Below, in pieces: positions 38,901-53,300 of a stretch of 64,000 nt of DNA. The stretch's first letter is position 1. Each line of letters begins with the position of its first letter. A model generated the notes under the pieces. The model saw nothing but the letters and a program-made list of their open reading frames with translations, did no database searches and had not been told where the DNA came from. This DNA is from Diorhabda sublineata (lineage: Eukaryota > Arthropoda > Insecta > Coleoptera > Chrysomelidae): NCBI RefSeq assembly GCF_026230105.1, contig NW_026614266.1:124001-188000 (forward strand), given 5' to 3'. The translations under genes and the position numbers were made by a program.

Positions 38901-41320
38901 AATATATAAGAAATGTTGAAATTCGACTTCAAATTAGGAAGATAGACTTTGAAAATTTTCAATCAACACAAATTGACAATCGACCTCAATGGGCTTCAAT
39001 GGATGTTAATCGCCTATATCTGACAAAGTTAGATGCAAACTCACTCAAATATATAAGAAAAGTTGAAATTCGACTTCAAATTAGGAAGATAGATTTTGAA
39101 AATTTTCAATCAACACAAATTGACAATCGACCTCAATGGGCTTCAATGGATGTTAATCGCCTATATCTGACAAAGTTAGATGCAAACTCACTCAAATATA
39201 TGAGAAATGTTGAAATTCGACTTCAAATTAGGAAGATAGACTTTAAAAATTTTCAATCAACACGAAGTGTCAGTTGACCTCAATGGACTTCAATGGATGT
39301 TAATCGCGTATATCTGACAAAGTTAGATGCAAACACACTCAAATATATGAGAAAAGTTGAAATTCGACTTCAAATTAGGAAGATAGACTTTGAAAATTTT
39401 CAATCAACACAAAGTGACAGTCGACCTCAATTGGCTTCAGTAGATGTTAATCGACGATATCTGACAAAGTTAGATGCAAACTCTCTCAAATATATAAGAA
39501 ATGTTGAAATTCGACTTCAAATTAGGAAGATAGACTTTGAAATTTTCAATCAATACAAAGTGACAGTAGACCTCAATGGGCTTCAATGGAAGTTAATCGA
39601 CGATATCTGACAAAGATAGATGCAAACTCTCTCAAATATATAAGAAATGTTGAAATTCGACTTCAAATTAGGAAGATAGACTTTGAAAATTTTCAATCAA
39701 CACAAAGTGACAGTCGACCTCAATGGACTTCAATGGATGTTAATCGCGTATATCTGACAAAGTTAGATGCAAACACACTCAAATATATGAGAAATGTTGA
39801 AATTCGACTTCAAATTAGGAAGATAGACTTTGAAAATTTTCAATCAACACAAAGTGACAGTCGACCTCAATTGGCTTCAGTAGATGTTAATCGACGATAT
39901 CTGACAAAGTTAGATGCAAACTCTCTCAAATATATAAGAAATGTTGAAATTCGACTTCAAATTAGGAAGATAGACTTTGAAAATTTTCAATCAACACAAA
40001 TTGACAATCGACCTCAATGGGCTTCAATGGATGTTAATCGCCTATATCTGACAAAGTTAGATGCAAACTCACTCAAATATATAAGAAATGTTGAAATTCG
40101 ACTTCAAATTAGGAAGATAGATTTTGAAAATTTTCAATCAACACAAATTGACAATCGACCTCAATGGGCTTCAATGGATGTTAATCGCCTATATCTGACA
40201 AAGTTAGATGCAATCTCACTCAAATATATGAGAAATGTTGAAATTCGACTTCAAATTAGGAAGATAGACTTTAAAAATTTTCAATCAACACGAAGTGTCA
40301 GTTGACCTCAATGGACTTCAATGGATGTTAATCGCGTATATCTGACAAAGTTAGATGCAAACACACTCAAATATATGAGAAATGTTGAAATTCGACTTCA
40401 AATTAGGAAGATAGACTTTGAAAATTTTCAATCAACACAAAGTGACAGTCGACCTCAATTGGCTTCAGTAGATGTTAATCGACGATATCTGACAAAGTTA
40501 GATGCAAACTCACTCAAATATATGAGAAATGTTGAAATTCGACTTCAAATTAGGAAGATAGACTTTAAAAATTTTCAATCAACACAAAGTGTCAGTTGAC
40601 CTCAATGGACTTCAATGGATGTTAATCGACGATATCTGACAAAGTTAGATGCAAACACACTCAAATATATGAGAAATGTTGAAATTCGACTTCAAATTAG
40701 GAAGATAGACTTTGAAAATTTTCAATCAACACAAATTGACAATCGACCTCAATGGGCTTCAATGGATGTTAATCGCCTATATCTGACAAAGTTAGATGCA
40801 AACTCACTCAAATATATGAGAAATGTTGAAATTTGACTTCAAATTGGGGAGATAGACTTTAAAAATTTTCAATCAACACAAAGTGACAGTCGACCTCAAT
40901 TGGCTTCAGTAGATGTTAATCGACGATATCTGACAAAGTTAGATGCAAACTCTCTCAAATATATAAGAAATGTTGAAATTCGACTTCAAATTAGGAAGAT
41001 AGACTTTGAAAATTTTCAATCAACACAAAGTGACAGTTGACCTCAATTGGCTTCAGTAAATGTTAATCGACGATATCTGACAAAGTTAGATGCAAACTCT
41101 CTCAAATATATAAGAAATGTTGAAATTCGACTTCAAATTAGGAAGATAGACTTTGAAATTTTCAATCAACACAAAGTGACAGTAGACCTCAATGGGCTTC
41201 AATGGAAGTTAATCGACGATATCTGACAAAGATAGATGCAAACTCTCTCAAATATATAAGAAATGTTGAAATTCGACTTCAAATTAGGAAGATAGACTTT
41301 GAAAATTTTCAATCAACACA
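36570..41320. repeat. 2,350-bp tandem duplication (16 monomers), two copies
   Basis: Starts 36,649, 36,943, 37,236, 37,971, 38,265 and 38,852 match 38,999, 39,293, 39,586, 40,321, 40,615 and 41,202 at 2,350 bp (16 x 147 minus 2). Both carry the marker AATCAATACAAAG (37,198 and 39,548), which is CAACAC in the related copy at 32,640, and GCAATCTCAC (37,860 and 40,210). These two copies are thus closer to each other than to the 32-34 kb copy. Confidence 0.88.
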
Positions 41321-41479
41321 AAGTGACAATTGACCTCAATGGGCTTCAATGGATGTTAATCGCCTATATCTGACAAAGTTAGATGCAAACTCACTCAAAT
41401 ATATGAGAAATGTTGAAATTCGACTTCAAATTAGGAAGATAGACTTTGAAAATTTTCAATCAACACAAATTGACAATTG

Positions 41480-43230
41480 ACCTCAATGGGCTTCAATGGA
41501 TGTTAATCGCCTATATCTGACAAAGTTAGATGCAAACTCACTCAAATATATGAGAAATGTTGAAATTCGACTTCAAATTAGGAAGATAGACTTTGAAATT
41601 TTCAATCAACACAAAGTGACAGTAGACCTCAATGGGCTTCAATGGAAGTTAATCGACGATATCTGACAAAGATAGATGCAAACTCTCTCAAATATATAAG
41701 AAATGTTGAAATTCGACTTCAAATTAGGAAGATAGACTTTGAAAATTTTCAATCAACACAAATTGACAATTGACCTCAATGGGCTTCAATGGATGTTAAT
41801 CGCCTATATCTGACAAAGTTAGATGCAAACTCACTCAAATATATGAGAAATGTTGAAATTCGACTTCAAATTAGGAAGATAGACTTTGAAAATTTTCAAT
41901 CAACACAAAGTGACAGTCGACCTCAATTGGCTTCAGTAGATGTTAATCGACGATATCTGACAAAGTTAGATGCAAACTCTCTCAAATATATAAGAAATGT
42001 TGAAATTCGACTTCAAATTAGGAAGATAGACTTTGAAAATTTTCAATCAACACAAAGTGACAGTCGACCTCAATTGTCTTCAGTAGATGTTAATCGATGA
42101 TATCTGACAAAGTTAGATGCAAACTCTCTCAAATATATAAGAAATGTTGAAATTCGACTTCAAATTAGGAAGATAGACTTTGAAAATTTTCAATCAACAC
42201 AAATTGACAATCGACCTCAATGGGCTTCAATGGATGTTAATCGCCTATATCTGACAAAGTTAGATGCAAACTCACTCAAATATATAAGAAATGTTGAAAT
42301 TCGACTTCAAATTAGGAAGATAGATTTTGAAAATTTTCAATCAACACAAATTGACAATCGACCTCAATGGGCTTCAATGGATGTTAATCGCCTATATCTG
42401 ACAAAGTTAGATGCAAACTCACTCAAATATATGAGAAATGTTGAAATTCGACTTCAAATTAGGAAGATAGACTTTAAAAATTTTCAATCAACACAAAGTG
42501 TCAGTTGACCTCAATGGACTTCAATGGATGTTAATCGCGTATATCTGACAAAGTTAGATGCAAACACACTCAAATATATGAGAAATGTTGAAATTCGACT
42601 TCAAATTAGGAAGATAGACTTTGAAAATTTTCAATCAACACAAAGTGACAGTCGACCTCAATTGGCTTCAGTAGATGTTAATCGACGATATCTGACAAAG
42701 TTAGATGCAAACTCTCTCAAATATATAAGAAATGTTGAAATTCGACTTCAAATTAGGAAGATAGACTTTGAAAATTTTCAATCAACACAAATTGACAATC
42801 GACCTCAATGGGCTTCAATGGATGTTAATCGCCTATATCTGACAAAGTTAGATGCAAACTCACTCAAATATATGAGAAATGTTGAAATTCGACTTCAAAT
42901 TAGGAAGATAGACTTTAAAAATTTTCGATCAACACAAAGTGACAGTTGACCTCAATGGGCTTCAGTGGATGTTAATCGACGATATCTGACAAAGTTTGAT
43001 GCAAACTCTCTCAAATATATAAGAAATGTTGAAATTCGACTTCAAATTAGGAAGATAGACTTTGAAAATTTTCAATCAACACAAAGTGACAGTTGACCTC
43101 AATGGACCTCAATGGATGTTAATCGCGTATATCTGACAAAGTTAGATGCAAACACACTCAAATATATGAGAAATGTTGAAATTCGACTTCAAATTAGGAA
43201 GATAGACTTTGAAAATTTTCAATCAACAAA
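41480..43230. repeat. mosaic of two older blocks (offsets 7,050 and 12,486)
   Basis: From about 41,480 to 41,990 the variant order follows 34,430-34,940 (start 41,789 matches 34,739). From about 42,060 onward it follows 29,574-30,744 (starts 42,230 and 42,524 match 29,744 and 30,038 at 12,486 bp), including AATCGATGATATC and AATTTTCGATC. The switch falls inside one or two monomers near 42,000-42,060. Confidence 0.72.
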
Positions 43231-43539
43231 AAGTGACAGTTGACCTCAATGGACCTCAATGGATGTTAATCGCGTATATCTGACAAAGTTAGATGCAAAC
43301 ACACTCAAATATATGAGAAATGTTGAAATTCGACTTCAAATTAGGAAGATAGACTTTGAAAATTTTCAATCAACACAAATTGACAATCGACCTCAATGGG
43401 CTTCAATGGATGTTAATCGCCTATATCTGACAAAGTTAGATGCAAACTCACTCAAATATATGAGAAATGTTGAAATTCGACTTCAAATTAGGAAGATAGA
43501 CTTTGAATATTTTCAATCAACACAAAGTGACAGTTGACC

Positions 43540-46050
43540 TCAATGGACCTCAATGGATATTAATCGCGTATATCTGACAAAGTTAGATGCAAACACACTC
43601 AAATATATGAGAAATGTTGAAAATTGACTTCGAATTAGGGAGATAGACTTTAAAAATTTTCAATCAACACAAAGTGACAGTTGACCTCAATGGACTTCAA
43701 TGGATGTTAATCGCCTATATCTGACAATGTTAGATGCAAACTCACTCAAATATATGAGAAATGTTGAAATTCGACTTCAAATTAGGAAGATAGACTTTGA
43801 AAATTTTCAATCAACACAAAGTGACAGTCGACCTCAATTGGCTTCAGTAGATGTTAATCGACGATATCTGACAAAGTTAGATGCAGACTCTCTCAAATAT
43901 ATAAGAAATGTTAAAATTCGACTTCAAATTAGGAAGATAGACTTTCAAATTTTCATTCAACACAAAGTGACAGTAGACCTCAATGGGCTTCAATGGAAGT
44001 TAATCGACGATATCTGACAAAGATAGATACAAACTCTCTCACATATATAAGAAATGTTGAAATTCGGCTTCAAATTAGGAAGATAGACTTTGAAATTTTC
44101 AATCAACACAAAGTGACAGTAGACCTCAATGGGCTTCAATGGAAGTTAATCGACGATATCTGACAAAGATAGATGCAAACTCACTCAAATATATAAGAAA
44201 TGTTGAAATTCGACTTCAAATTAGGAAGATAGACTTTGAAAATTTTCAATCAACACAAAGTGTCAGTTGACCTCAATGGACTTCAATGGATGTTAATCGC
44301 GTATATCTGACAAAGTTAGATGCAAACACACTCAAATATATGAGAAATGTTGAAATTTGACTTCAAATTAGGGAGATAGACTTTAAAAATTTTCAATCAA
44401 CACAAAGTGACAGTCGACCTCAATGGGCTTCAATGGATGTTAGTCGCCTATATCTGACAAAGTTAGATGCAAACTCACTCAAATATATAAGAAATGTTGA
44501 AATTCGACTTCAAATTAGGAAGATAGACTTTGAAAATTTTCAATCAACACAAAGTGACAGTTGACTTCAATTGGCTTCAGTAGATGTTAATCGACGATAT
44601 CTGAGAAAGTTAGATGCAAACTCTCTCAAATATATAAGAAATGTTGAAATTCGGCTTCAAATTAGGAAGATAGACTTTGAAATTTTCAATCAACACAAAG
44701 TGACAGTAGACCTCAATGGGCTTCAATGGAAGTTAATCGACGATATCTGACAAAGATAGATGCAAACTCTCTCAAATATATAAGAAATGTTGAAATTCGA
44801 CTTCAAATTAGGAAGATAGACTTTGAAAATTTTCAATCAACACAAATTGACAATCGACCTCAATTGGCTTCAGTGGATGTTAATCGACGATATCTGACAA
44901 AGTTAGATGCGAACTCACTCAAATATATGAGAAATGTTGAAATTCGACTTCAAATTAGGAAGATAGACTTTGAAAATTTTCAATCAACACAAATTGACAA
45001 TCGACCTCAATGGGCTTCAATGGATGTTAATCGCCTATATCTGACAAAGTTAGATGCAAACTCACTCAAATATATAAGAAATGTTGAAATTCGACTTCAA
45101 ATTAGGAAGATAGACTTTGAAAATTTTCAATCAACACAAAGTGACAGTCGGCCTCAATTGGCTTCAGTAGATGTTAATCGACGATATCTGACAAAGTTAG
45201 ATGCAAACTCTCTCAAATATATAAGAAATGTTGAAATTCGACTTCAAATTAGGAAGATAGACTTTGAAAATTTTTAATCAACACAAATTGACAATCGACC
45301 TTAATGGGCTTCAATGGATGTTAATCGCCTATATCTGACAAAGTTAGATGCAAACTCACTCAAATATATAAGAAATGTTGAAATTCGAATTCAAATTAGG
45401 AAGATAGACTTTGAAAATTTTCAATCAACACAAATTGACAATCGACCTCAATGGGCTTCAATGGATGTTAATCGCCTATATCTGACAAAGTTAGATGCAA
45501 ACTCACTCAAATATATAAGAAATGTTGAAATGCGACTTCAAATTAGGAAGATAGACTTTGAAAATTTTCAATCAACACAAAGTGACAGTTGACCTCAATT
45601 GGCTTCAGTAAATGTTAATCGACGATATCTGACAAAGTTAGATGCAAACTCTCTCAAATATATAAGAAATGTTGAAATTCGACTTCAAATTAGGAAGATA
45701 GACTTTGAAATTTTCAATCAACACAAAGTGACAGTAAACCTCAATGGGCTTCAATGGAAGTTAATCGACGATATCTGACAAAGATAGATGCAAACTCTCT
45801 CAAATATATAAGAAATGTTGAAATTCGACTTCAAATTAGGAAGATAGACTTTGAAAATTTTCAATCAACACAAAGTGACAGTCGACCTCAATTGTCTTCA
45901 GTAGATGTTAATCGACGATATCTGACAAAGTTAGATGCAAACTCTCTCAAATATATGAGAAATGTTGAAATTCGACTTCAAATTAGGAAGATAGACTTTG
46001 AAAATTTTCAATCAACACAAAGTGAAAGTCGACCTCAATTGTCTTCAGTA
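43540..46050. repeat. monomers rich in private variants
   Basis: Within 2.5 kb there are many changes not seen, or hardly seen, elsewhere: ATGGATATTAATC (43,553), GACAATGTTAG (43,723), TTTCAAATTTTCATTC (43,943), GATAGATACAAAC (44,023), CTCACATAT (44,038), ATTCGGCTTC (44,062 and 44,650), GTTAGTCGCC (44,439), CTGAGAAAG (44,601), GTCGGCC (45,148), ATTCGAATTC (45,374), GAAATGCGAC (45,527), AGTAAACC (45,733) and GTGAAAGTC (46,022). Block matching is weak here, in contrast to both flanks. Confidence 0.8.
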
Positions 46051-47659
46051 GATGTTAATCGACGATATCTGACAAAGTTAGATGCAAACTCTCTCAAATA
46101 TATAAGAAATGTTGAAATTCGACTTCAAATTAGGAAGATAGACTTTAAAAATTTTCGATCAACACAAAGTGACAGTTGACCTCAATGGGCTTCAGTGGAT
46201 GTTAATCGCGTATATCTGACAAAGTTAGATGCAAACACACTCAAATATATGAGAAATGTTGAAATTCGACTTCAAATTAGGAAGATAGACTTTGAAAATT
46301 TTCAATCAACACAAATTGACAATCGACCTCAATGGGCTTCAATGGATGTTAATCGCGTATATCTGACAAAGTTAGATGCAAACACACTCAAATATATGAG
46401 AAATGTTGAAATTCGACTTCAAATTAGGAAGATAGACTTTGAAAATTTTCAATCAACACAAAGTGACAGTCGACCTCAATTGTCTTCAGTAGATGTTAAT
46501 CGACGATATCTGACAAAGTTAGATGCAAACTCTCTCAAATATATAAGAAATGTTGAAATTCGACTTCAAATTAGGAAGATAGACTTTGAAAATTTTCAAT
46601 CAACACAAAGTGTCAGTTGACCTCAATGGACTTCAATGGATGTTAATCGCGTATATCTGAAAAAGTTAGATGCAAACACACTCAAATATATGAGAAATGT
46701 TGAAATTCGACTTCAAATTAGGAAGATAGACTTTGAAAATTTTCAATCAACACAAAGTGTCAGTTGACCTCAATGGACTTCAATGGATGTTAATCGCGTA
46801 TATCTGACAAAGTTAGATGCAAACACACTCAAATATATGAGAAATGTTGAAATTTGACTTCAAATTAGGGAGATAGACTTTAAAAATTTTCAATCAACAC
46901 AAAGTGACAGTCGACCTCAATGGGCTTCAATGGATGTTAATCGCCTATATCTGACAAAGTTAGATGCAAACTCACTCAAATATATGAGAAATGTTGAAAT
47001 TCGACTTCAAATTAGGAAGATAGACTTTGAAAATTTTCAATCAACACAAAGTGACAGTCGACCTCAATTGTCTTCAGTAGATGTTAATCGACGATATCTG
47101 ACAAAGTTAGATGCAAACACACTCAAATATATGAGAAATGTTGAAATTCGACTTCAAATTAGGAAGATAGACTTTGAAAATTTTCAATCAACACAAAGTG
47201 ACAGTCGACCTCAGTTGTCTTCAGTAGATGTTAATCGACGATATCTGACAAAGTTAGATGCAAACTCTCTCAAATATATAAGAAATGTTGAAATTCGACT
47301 TCAAATTAGGAAGATAGACTTTAAAAATTTTCGATCAACACAAAGTGACAGTTGACCTCAATGGGCTTCAGTGGATGTTGATCGACGATATCTGACAAAG
47401 TTTGATGCAAACTCTCTCAAATATATAAGAAATGTTGAAATTCGACTTCAAATTAGGAAGATAGACTTTGAACATTTTCAATCAACACAAAGTGACAGTT
47501 GACCTCAATGGACCTCAATGGATGTTAATCGCGTATATCTGACAAAGTTAGATGCAAACACACTCAAATATATGAGAAATGTTGAAATTCGACTTCAAAT
47601 TAGGAAGATAGACTTTGAAAATTTTCAATCAACACAAATTGACAATCGACCTCAATGGG

Positions 47660-47955
47660 CTTCAATGGATGTTAATCGCCTATATCTGACAAAGTTAGAT
47701 GCAAACTCACTCAAATATATAAGAAATGTTGAAATTCGACTTCAAATTAGGAAGATAGATTTTGAAAATTTTCAATCAACACAAATTGACAATCGACCTC
47801 AATGGGCTTCAATGGATGTTAATCGCCTATATCTGACAAAGTTAGATGCAATCTCACTCAAATATATGAGAAATGTTGAAATTCGACTTCAAATTAGGAA
47901 GATAGACTTTAAAAATTTTCAATCAACACGAAGTGTCAGTTGACCTCAATGGACT
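47660..47955. repeat. two-monomer patch matching 37.67-37.97 and 40.02-40.32 kb
   Basis: The pair of units holding GCAATCTCAC (about 47,848) and ACACGAAGTGTC (about 47,927) also occurs in the 2,350-bp duplication, at distances of 9,988 and 7,638 bp. The surrounding units do not match at those distances, so the patch looks transferred without its flanks. Confidence 0.72.
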
Positions 47956-47958
47956 TCA

Positions 47959-48840
47959 ATGGATGTTAATCGCGTATATCTGACAAAGTTAGATGCAAAC
48001 ACACTCAAATATATGAGAAATGTTGAAATTCGACTTCAAATTAGGAAGATAGACTTTGAAAATTTTCAATCAACACAAATTGACAATCGACCTCAATGGG
48101 CTTCAATGGATGTTAATCGCGTATATCTGACAAAGTTAGATGCAAACACACTCAAATATATGAGAAATGTTGAAATTCGACTTCAAATTAGGAAGATAGA
48201 CTTTAAAAATTTTCGATCAACACAAAGTGACAGTTGACCTCAATGGGCTTCAGTGGATGTTAATCGACGATATCTGACAAAGTTTGATGCAAACTCTCTC
48301 AAATATATAAGAAATGTTGAAATTCGACTTCAAATTAGGAAGATAGACTTTGAACATTTTCAATCAACACAAAGTGACAGTTGACCTCAATGGACCTCAA
48401 TGGATGTTAATCGCGTATATCTGACAAAGTTGGATGCAAACACACTCAAATATATGAGAAATGTTGAAATTCGACTTCAAATTAGGAAGATAGACTTTGA
48501 AAATTTTCAATCAACACAAATTGACAATCGACCTCAATGGGCTTCAATGGATGTTAATCGCGTATATCTGACAAAGTTAGATGCAAACACACTCAAATAT
48601 ATGAGAAATGTTGAAATTCGACTTCAAATTAGGAAGATAGACTTTAAAAATTTTCGATCAACACAAAGTGTCAGTTGACCTCAATGGGATTCAATGGATG
48701 TTAATCGACGATATCTGACAAAGTTAGATGCAAACTCACTCAAATATATGAGAAATGTTGAAATTCGACTTCAAATTAGGAAGATAGACTTTGAAAATTT
48801 TCAATCAACACAAAGTGACAGTCGACCTCAATTGTCTTCA
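47959..48840. repeat. 441-bp trimer, two tandem copies
   Basis: Starts 47,959 and 48,400 are 3 x 147 bp apart and share two GCGTATATC/ACACAC units ending in AATTTTCGATC. They differ in AGTGACAGT (48,229) against AGTGTCAGT (48,667), and in TTGGATG at 48,430. The third unit differs: the first copy has AAGTTTGATG with GAACATTTTC, the second is a GGGATTC unit, so the second trimer is incomplete. Confidence 0.7.
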
Positions 48841-50359
48841 GTAGATGTTAATCGACGATATCTGACAAAGTTAGATGCAAACTCTCTCAAATATATAAGA
48901 AATGTTGAAATTCGACTTCAAATTAGGAAGATAGACTTTGAAAATTTTCAATCAACACAAATTGACAATCGACCTCAATGGGCTTCAATGGATGTTAATC
49001 GCCTATATCTGACAAAGTTAGATGCAAACTCACTCAAATATATAAGAAATGTTGAAATTCGACTTCAAATTAGGAAGATAGACTTTAAAAATTTTCAATC
49101 AACACAAAGTGTCAGTTGACCTCAATGGACTTCAATGGATGTTAATCGCGTATATCTGACAAAGTTAGATGCAAACTCTCTCAAATATATAAGAAATGTT
49201 GAAATTCGACTTCAAATTAGGAAGATAGACTTTAAAAATTTTCGATCAACACAAAGTGACAGTTGACCTCAATGGGCTTCAGTGGATGTTAATCGACGAT
49301 ATCTGACAAAGTTTGATGCAAACTCTCTCAAATATATAAGAAATGTTGAAATTCGACTTCAAATTAGGAAGATAGACTTTGAACATTTTCAATCAACACA
49401 AAGTGACAGTTGACCTCAATGGACCTCAATGGATGTTAATCGCGTATATCTGACAAAGTTAGATGCAAACTCTCTCAAATATATAAGAAATGTTGAAATT
49501 CGACTTCAAATTAGGAAGATAGACTTTGAAAATTTTCAATCAACACAAATTGACAATCTACCTAAATGGGCTTCAATGGATGTTAATCGCCTATATCTGA
49601 CAAAGTTAGATGCAAACTCACTCAAATATATAAGAAATGTTGAAATTGGACTTCAAATTAGGAAGATAGATTTTGAAAATTTTCAATCAACACAAATTGA
49701 CAATCGACCTCAATGGGCTTCAATGGATGTTAATCGCCTATATCTGACAAAGTTAGATGCAAACTCACTCAAATATATGAGAAATGTTGAAATTCGACTT
49801 CAAATTAGGAAGATAGACTTTAAAAATTTTCAATCAACACAAAGTGTCAGTTGACCTCAATGGACTTCAATGGATGTTAATCGCGTATATCTGACAAAGT
49901 TAGATGCAAACACACTCAAATATATGAGAAATGTTGAAATTCGACTTCAAATTAGGAAGATAGACTTTGAATATTTTCAATCAACACAAAGTGACAGTCG
50001 ACCTCAATTGGCTTCAGTAGATGTTAATCGACGATATCAGACAAAGTTAGATGCAAACTCTCTCAAATATATAAGAAATGTTGAAATTCGACTTCAAATT
50101 AGGAAGATAGACTTTGAAAATTTTCAATCAACACAAATTGACAATCGACCTCAATGGGCTTCAATGGATGTTAATCGCCTATATCTGACAAAGTTAGATG
50201 CAAACTCACTCAAATATATGAGAAATGTTGAAATTCGACTTCAAATTAGGAAGATAGACTTTAAAAATTTTCGATCAACACAAAGTGACAGTTGACCTCA
50301 ATGGGCTTCAGTGGATGTTAATCGACGATATCTGACAAAGTTTGATGCAAACTCTCTCA

Positions 50360-53300
50360 AATATATAAGAAATGTTGAAATTGGACTTCAAATTAGGAAG
50401 ATAGATTTTGAAAATTTTCAATCAACACAAATTGACAATCGACCTCAATGGGCTTCAATGGATGTTAATCGCCTATATCTGACAAAGTTAGATGCAAACT
50501 CACTCAAATATATGAGAAATGTTGAAATTCGACTTCAAATTAGGAAGATAGACTTTAAAAATTTTCAATCAACACAAAGTGTCAGTTGACCTCAATGGAC
50601 TTCAATGGATGTTAATCGCGTATATCTGACAAAGTTAGATGCAAACACACTCAAATATATGAGAAATGTTGAAATTCGACTTCAAATTAGGAAGATAGAC
50701 TTTGAAAATTTTCAATCAACACAAAGTGACAGTCGACCTCAATTGGCTTCAGTAGATGTTAATCGACGATATCTGACAAAGTTAGATGCAAACTCTCTCA
50801 AATATATAAGAAATGTTGAAATTCGACTTCAAATTAGGAAGATAGACTTTGAAAATTTTCAATCAACACAAATTGACAATCGACCTCAATGGGCTTCAAT
50901 GGATGTTAATCGCCTATATCTGACAAAGTTAGATGCAAACTCACTCAAATATATGAGAAATGTTGAAATTCGACTTCAAATTAGGAAGATAGACTTTAAA
51001 AATTTTCGATCAACACAAAGTGACAGTTGACCTCAATGGGCTTCAGTGGATGTTAATCGACGATATCTGACAAAGTTTGATGCAAACTCTCTCAAATATA
51101 TAAGAAATGTTGAAATTCGACTTCAAATTAGGAAGATAGACTTTGAACATTTTCAATCAACACAAAGTGACAGTTGACCTCAATGGACCTCAATGGATGT
51201 TAATCGCGTATATCTGACAAAGTTAGATGCAAACACACTCAAATATATGAGAAATGTTGAAATTCGACTTCAAATTAGGAAGATAGACTTTGAAAATTTT
51301 CAATCAACACAAATTGACAATCGACCTCAATGGGCTTCAATGGATGTTAATCGCCTATATCTGACAAAGTTAGATGCAAACTCACTCAAATATATGAGAA
51401 ATGTTGGAATTCGACTTCAAATTAGGAAGATAGACTTTAAAAATTTCCAATCAACACAAAGTGTCAGTTGACCTCAATGGACTTCAATGGATGTTAATCG
51501 CGTATATCTGACAAAGTTAGATGCAAACACACTCAAATATATGAGAAATGTTGAAATTCGACTTCAAATTAGGAAGAAAGACTTTGAAAATTTTCAATCA
51601 ACACAAAGTGTCAGTTGACCTCAATGGACTTCAATGGATGTTAATCGCGTATATCTGACAAAGTTAGATGCAAACACACTCAAATATATGAGAAATGTTG
51701 AAATTTGACTTCAAATTAGGGAGATAGACTTTAAAAATTTTCAATCAACACAAAGTGACAGTCGACCTCAATGGGCTTCAATGGATGTTAATCGCCTATA
51801 TCTGACAAAGTTAGATGCAAACTCACTCAAATATATAAGAAATGTTGAAATTGGACTTCAAATTAGGAAGATAGATTTTGAAAATTTTCAATCAACACAA
51901 ATTGACAATCGACCTCAATGGGCTTCAATGGATGTTAATCGCCTATATCTGACAAAGTTAGATGCAAACTCACTCAAATATATGAGAAATGTTGAAATTC
52001 GACTTCAAATTAGGAAGATAGACTTTAAAAATTTTCAATCAACACAAAGTGTCAGTTGACCTCAATGGACTTCAATGGATGTTAATCGCGTATATCTGAC
52101 AAAGTTAGATGCAAACACACTCAAATATATGAGAAATGTTGAAATTCGACTTCAAATTAGGAAGATAGACTTTGAAAATTTTCAATCAACACAAAGTGAC
52201 AGTCGACCTCAATTGGCTTCAGTAGATGTTAATCGACGATATCTGACAAAGTTAGATGCAAACTCTCTCAAATATATAAGAAATGTTGAAATTCGACTTC
52301 AAATTAGGAAGATAGACTTTGAAAATTTTCAATCAACACAAATTGACAATCGACCTCAATGGGCTTCAATGGATGTTAATCGCCTATATCTGACAAAGTT
52401 AGATGCAAACTCACTCAAATATATGAGAAATGTTGAAATTCGACTTCAAATTAGGAAGATAGACTTTAAAAATTTTCGATCAACACAAAGTGACAGTTGA
52501 CCTCAATGGGCTTCAGTGGATGTTAATCGACGATATCTGACAAAGTTTGATGCAAACTCTCTCAAATATATAAGAAATGTTGAAATTCGACTTCAAATTA
52601 GGAAGATAGACTTTGAACATTTTCAATCAACACAAAGTGACAGTTGACCTCAATGGACCTCAATGGATGTTAATCGCGTATATCTGACAAAGTTAGATGC
52701 AAACACACTCAAATATATGAGAAATGTTGAAATTCGACTTCAAATTAGGAAGATAGACTTTGAAAATTTTCAATCAACACAAATTGACAATTGACCTCAA
52801 TGGGCTTCAATGGATGTTAATCGCCTATATCTGACAAAGTTAGATGCAAACTCACTCAAATATATGAGAAATGTTGGAATTCGACTTCAAATTAGGAAGA
52901 TAGACTTTAAAAATTTCCAATCAACACAAAGTGTCAGTTGACCTCAATGGACTTCAATGGATGTTAATCGCGTATATCTGACAAAGTTAGATGCAAACAC
53001 ACTCAAATATATGAGAAATGTTGAAATTCGACTTCAAATTAGGAAGATAGACTTTGAAAATTTTCAATCAACACAAAGTGTCAGTTGACCTCAATGGACT
53101 TCAATGGATGTTAATCGCGTATATCTGACAAAGTTAGATGCAAACACACTCAAATATATGAGAAATGTTGAAATTTGACTTCAAATTAGGGAGATAGACT
53201 TTAAAAATTTTCAATCAACACAAAGTGACAGTCGACCTCAATGGGCTTCAATGGATGTTAATCGCCTATATCTGACAAAGTTAGATGCAAACTCACTCAA

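Noticed and set aside
45374..45390. GAATTC and other restriction-type palindromes (GTCGAC, GATATC) as functional sites
   Set aside because: They are short palindromes expected in the monomer sequence. They are useful as markers for unit variants but give no evidence of function.
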